A DNA stretch of 7,277 nt from contig JAISWN010000361.1 of assembly GCA_031271075.1 (NCBI GenBank), positions 1 through 7,277 on the forward strand. Direction: 5' to 3'. The translations under genes were made by a program, and so were the position numbers. Below the pieces are notes generated by a model. That model saw nothing but the letters and a program-made list of their open reading frames with translations, made no database searches and was not told where the DNA came from. Origin of the DNA: Treponema sp. (GTDB lineage Bacteria; Spirochaetota; Spirochaetia; Treponematales; Breznakiellaceae). Positions within the stretch are counted from its first letter, which is position 1. Each line of letters begins with the position of its first letter. Shown here in pieces: positions 5,276-7,277 of this stretch.

Positions 5276-6448
5276 ATGACGGAAAGCGTACTGCGGGACA
5301 GGGAACTTCCCGATCTCTCCAACGGGGAAATTACCCGCTACAGCCGCCACCTTCTGCTGCCCGAAGTGGGCGTCCAGGGCCAGAAACGGCTCAAGGCGGC
5401 GAAGGTTCTGCTGGTCGGAACCGGCGGTCTGGGCGCTCCCCTGGCCCTCTACCTTGCCGCCGCCGGGGTAGGAACCCTTGGGATCGTGGATTTTGATTTC
5501 GTGGAAGAGTCCAACCTCCAGCGGCAGGTTATTCACTCCACCCGGGATGTGGGCCGGCCCAAGGTCGCCTCCGCCCAGGATCGGATAAAAGGGATCAACC
5601 CCCGGTGTAGTATTGTTACCTATAACACCATGCTCTCCAGCGCCAATGCCCTGGACATCATAAGGGAGTACGACATTGTGGCGGACGGTACGGACAACTA
5701 CCAGACCCGCTACCTGGTGAACGACGCCTGTGTGCTGCTGGGAATCCCCAACGTGTACGGTTCCATCTTCCAGTTCGAGGGGCAGGCCTCGGTGTTCTAC
5801 GCGAAAGAAGGCCCCTGCTACCGCTGCCTCTACCCGGAACCGCCGCCCCCCGGACTGGTGCCTTCCTGCGCCGAGGGAGGCGTGCTGGGCGTCCTGCCCG
5901 GCATTGTAGGCTGCGTACAGGCCGGCGAGGTCTTGAAGCTCATCATCGGCGGCGGCGAAACGCTTATCGGGCGGCTCTTGCTTTTCGACGCCTGGAAGAT
6001 GAAATTCCGGGAACTCAGGCTGGACAAGGAGCCGAACTGCCCCGTCTGCGGCAGGAATCCTACGATCCGCGAACTTATTGATTACGAGCAATTCTGCGGC
6101 CTCAAAAAAAACGACAGGGAAGAACCGGTCGAAACCATCACCGCCACGGAACTGAAAGCGCGGATGGACAGGGACGAAGCCCTGCAGATCATCGACATCC
6201 GGGAACCCCACGAGCGGGCCATTGTCAAGTTTCCCCGGGCCAAGCCAATCCCCCTGGGCCAGATGGCCCGCCGGGTGGACGAGTTTGACCCGGCAATTGA
6301 TTCGGTGTTCATCTGCAAGATCGGCCAGCGGAGCGTCTTCGCCATCCGGGCCTTACGCGAGGCGGGTTACACCGGCAGGCTGCTCAACCTGAAAGACGGC
6401 GTCAAGGGCTGGGCGCGGGAAGTAGATAAAACATTGCCGGTGTATTAA
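5276..6448 (+). CDS. moeB: E1-like adenylyltransferase fused to rhodanese (MoeB-R/MoeZ type)
   Basis: A 390-residue fusion that activates and sulfurates the carrier protein. The E1/ThiF domain (about 15-265) has the nucleotide loop VGTGGLGAP (47-55), D72 and the N80-L-Q-R82-Q motif, K96 in RPKVASA, and D140 in DGTDNYQTRYLVND. Zinc cysteines are C181/C184 (CYRC) and C255/C258 (CPVC). The rhodanese domain (about 286-390) carries C347 in the six-residue loop CKIGQR, the expected persulfide-carrying cysteine. The protein would adenylate the carrier's terminal glycine and pass sulfur from C347 to form the thiocarboxylate, as MoeZ does for CysO. GAGGA at 5267-5271 precedes the ATG, which lies seven bases after the cysO stop. 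A longer reading from 5168 only overlaps cysO in another frame. It is the last operon gene; no clear terminator follows. Confidence 0.92.
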   Translation: MTESVLRDRELPDLSNGEITRYSRHLLLPEVGVQGQKRLKAAKVLLVGTGGLGAPLALYLAAAGVGTLGIVDFDFVEESNLQRQVIHSTRDVGRPKVASAQDRIKGINPRCSIVTYNTMLSSANALDIIREYDIVADGTDNYQTRYLVNDACVLLGIPNVYGSIFQFEGQASVFYAKEGPCYRCLYPEPPPPGLVPSCAEGGVLGVLPGIVGCVQAGEVLKLIIGGGETLIGRLLLFDAWKMKFRELRLDKEPNCPVCGRNPTIRELIDYEQFCGLKKNDREEPVETITATELKARMDRDEALQIIDIREPHERAIVKFPRAKPIPLGQMARRVDEFDPAIDSVFICKIGQRSVFAIRALREAGYTGRLLNLKDGVKGWAREVDKTLPVY

Positions 6449-6470
6449 GGCGACGGTGCCGCGGAGGCTT

Positions 6471-6686
6471 AACGCTTATGGCTATGTCACTTTTCAATAA
6501 GCCCGAAAGTATTGCTATACCTATCAGTCCGCGAAAGAGGATACAGGCATGAACGGTCTTTTCCTCCGGATCGACAATCCAGTATTCCCGCACATGGGCC
6601 TGCAAATATTTCCGGAACTTTACCAGCGTGTCGTTTTGCTGGTTCGAGGGGGACAGGATCTCGACGAAGGCGGATATGGGAAAACT
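6471..6686 (-). pseudogene. Uma2 (DUF820) family nuclease-fold gene, degraded remnant
   Basis: The minus strand reads FVEILSPSNQQNDTLVKFRKYLQAHVREYWIVDPEEKTVHACIL, unmistakably the core of a Uma2-family PD-(D/E)XK protein. Here it is split by positions: FVEILSPS begins near 6670 and VREYWIVDPEEK lies near 6590. The gene is broken. An in-frame TGA lies at 6687-6689, just before this core, and the usual PD of the PDLVVE motif is replaced by PISAF. After HACIL, the family-like tail seems to switch frame (DRYSNTFGLIEK in one frame, SDIAISV back in the first), suggesting small indels. No N-terminal half is recognisable; it would need about 100 more residues. The first available ATG (6605) would begin inside the core. 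It probably makes no functional protein. Uma2 genes are numerous and often degenerate in bacterial accessory regions. Confidence 0.7.
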
Positions 6687-6757
6687 TCACCACGGCGTTT
6701 CATTGCCCTTCAGGGCGAGGTTGTTGATCTCGAAAAAGAGGTATACTTGATGTAGTT

Positions 6758-6844
6758 ATGCGCAATATGGGCGAAGTACGGACGGAAATTACCCTGGTAA
6801 ACATCAGGGACGCAGGTTGGCGGCGGCCCGTTTACCGGGCGCCT
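6758..6844 (+). pseudogene. Possible N-terminal fragment of a clan AA (retropepsin-like) aspartic protease
   Basis: From ATG 6758 or 6767 the plus strand reads MGEVRTEITLVNIRDAG, resembling the start of the small clan AA aspartic proteases (MGxVxxxITLxNxxD) found in treponemes and other bacteria. After about 17 residues the frame becomes arginine-rich and unlike the family (WRRPVYRAPLRRR) and stops near 6880, inside the antisense of the transporter gene. The catalytic D-T-G segment, expected about 30 residues later, is missing. If the match is right, this is a truncated leftover. The identification rests on a short stretch recalled from memory. Confidence 0.4.
6822..6843. terminator. GC-rich hairpin downstream of the transporter gene
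   Basis: GCCCG (6826-6830), loop TTTAC, CGGGC (6836-6840). It can be extended by GGC (6822-6824) pairing with GCC (6841-6843) past one bulged G. On the plus strand it is followed by TTTAAGG; on the minus strand there is no T-run. It lies 14 bases beyond the ecfT stop codon. It could stall or stabilise the 3' end of the ecfT transcript, or act weakly in the other direction. The evidence is structural only. Confidence 0.25.
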
Positions 6845-6857
6845 TTAAGGCGGCGGA

Positions 6858-7277
6858 TCAAAGCAGAGCCGCCCCGGCGATGATCGCCGCCAGGGCCAGA
6901 AGGGCGGCGTAGTCACCCCAGCCCGGGGGGTAGCGTTTGTAACCGCTTGCGGGGGTACGGAAGTTGAAGCCCCGCAGTTCCGCCGAGATAGCCCCTTCCT
7001 CAATCCGGCGCACCGAGGAAACCAGGAGGGGTACGCAGAGGGGAAGCAGTAGGCGTACCTTTTTGAAAAAATTCTTCGTGTCAAAATCCACCCCCCTGGC
7101 GATCTGGGCCTCCATGATCGCCTCCATCTCGCCGGCGAAAAGGGGGATAAACCGGATCGCCGTGGTAAGGGCGAAGGTGTACTTGTAAGGTATCCGCAGG
7201 CGGCGGTTAAGCACATTGGAAATGTCGCTCATCCTGGTTACCGAAAGCATGAGGGTCAGGGGCAGGGTGGCGGCGAT
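6858..7277 (-). CDS. ecfT: EcfT/CbiQ energy-coupling factor transporter transmembrane subunit, C-terminal part
   Basis: An incomplete gene, open from the window edge: 139 residues visible, with the N-terminal membrane part missing. EcfT joins the substrate-binding S subunit to the ATPases in vitamin or metal (cobalt/nickel) importers of the inner membrane. Two family coupling motifs are visible: A-R-G in EAQIARGVDFD (visible residues about 57-66) and R-G in GAISAELRGFNF (about 95-106). These contact the two ATPase subunits. The intervening helices and the final hydrophobic segment (DYAALLALAAIIAGAALL, about 122-139) fit the topology. RMSDISNVLNRRLRIPYKYTFALTTAIRFIP is typical of the cytoplasmic segment leading to the first motif. 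The ATPase genes and the S subunit, and so the substrate, lie outside the window. It is convergent with the sulfur operon. Confidence 0.87.
   Translation of the reverse strand: MAATLPLTLMLSVTRMSDISNVLNRRLRIPYKYTFALTTAIRFIPLFAGEMEAIMEAQIARGVDFDTKNFFKKVRLLLPLCVPLLVSSVRRIEEGAISAELRGFNFRTPASGYKRYPPGWGDYAALLALAAIIAGAALL

Noticed and set aside
5249..6211. Long open frame antisense to moeB (320 codons)
   Set aside because: It is codon-register shadow of a well-conserved GC-rich gene, has no recognisable domain and is rich in Gly, Val and His.
6549..6755. Plus-strand open frame ending GEVVDLEKEVYLM
   Set aside because: Most of it is the exact antisense of the Uma2 core. The last 20 codons could be a relic of a small gene upstream of the protease fragment, but nothing distinguishes this from a shadow.

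Overview
The window looks like a moderately GC-rich bacterial chromosome segment, most likely from a spirochete of the Treponema type, perhaps a gut treponeme. This is an inference from gene style, not a proven assignment: a coiled-coil/nuclease-fold DUF3782-like protein with repeated ETDRKMA heptads, a two-subunit iron-sulfur fumarase, a short DtxR/MntR-type repressor, a Uma2 remnant and a possible clan AA protease scrap. No rRNA, tRNA, CRISPR array or intact mobile element is visible.

Layout. 14-673 (+) is a DUF3782-like protein. 686-1507 (-) is a compact RsmB/NOP-family RNA cytosine-5 methyltransferase, convergent with it. From a 45-bp divergent gap the + strand then carries fumarase alpha (1553-2398) and beta (2472-3029). 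A small DtxR/MntR-type regulator follows (3103-3477). After an 89-bp gap comes a tight four-gene sulfur operon (3567-6448): a CysM-type cysteine synthase, a JAMM/Mec metalloprotease, a MoaD/ThiS-like sulfur carrier, and an E1-like adenylyltransferase fused to a rhodanese domain. 6449-6857 is decayed sequence: a broken Uma2-family gene on the minus strand and a probable N-terminal scrap of a clan AA aspartic protease on the plus strand. 6858-7277 (-) is the C-terminal part of an EcfT/CbiQ transporter subunit that runs off the window.

How the genes work together. The sulfur operon encodes a complete protein-thiocarboxylate route to cysteine, as known for mycobacterial CysO-CysM-Mec with MoeZ. 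The E1-rhodanese protein would adenylate the carrier's C-terminal glycine and pass persulfide sulfur to it. CysM would add the aminoacrylate derived from activated serine to the carrier thiocarboxylate, and the JAMM protease would release cysteine. The carrier ends in Gly-Gly-Leu, so the protease probably also has to trim the last residue before the cycle can start.

The most interesting unexplained sequence is the control region between the regulator and the operon. It holds a 13-C homopolymer, a plausible sigma70-type promoter, and a perfect 12-bp inverted repeat whose right arm contains the cysM start codon. The regulator carries a mixed metal-ligand set (MntR-like Asp, DtxR-like Cys) and has its own 10-bp inverted repeat upstream. 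It sits between an iron-sulfur enzyme and a sulfur-assimilation operon, which makes a metal/sulfur control circuit plausible but unproven.
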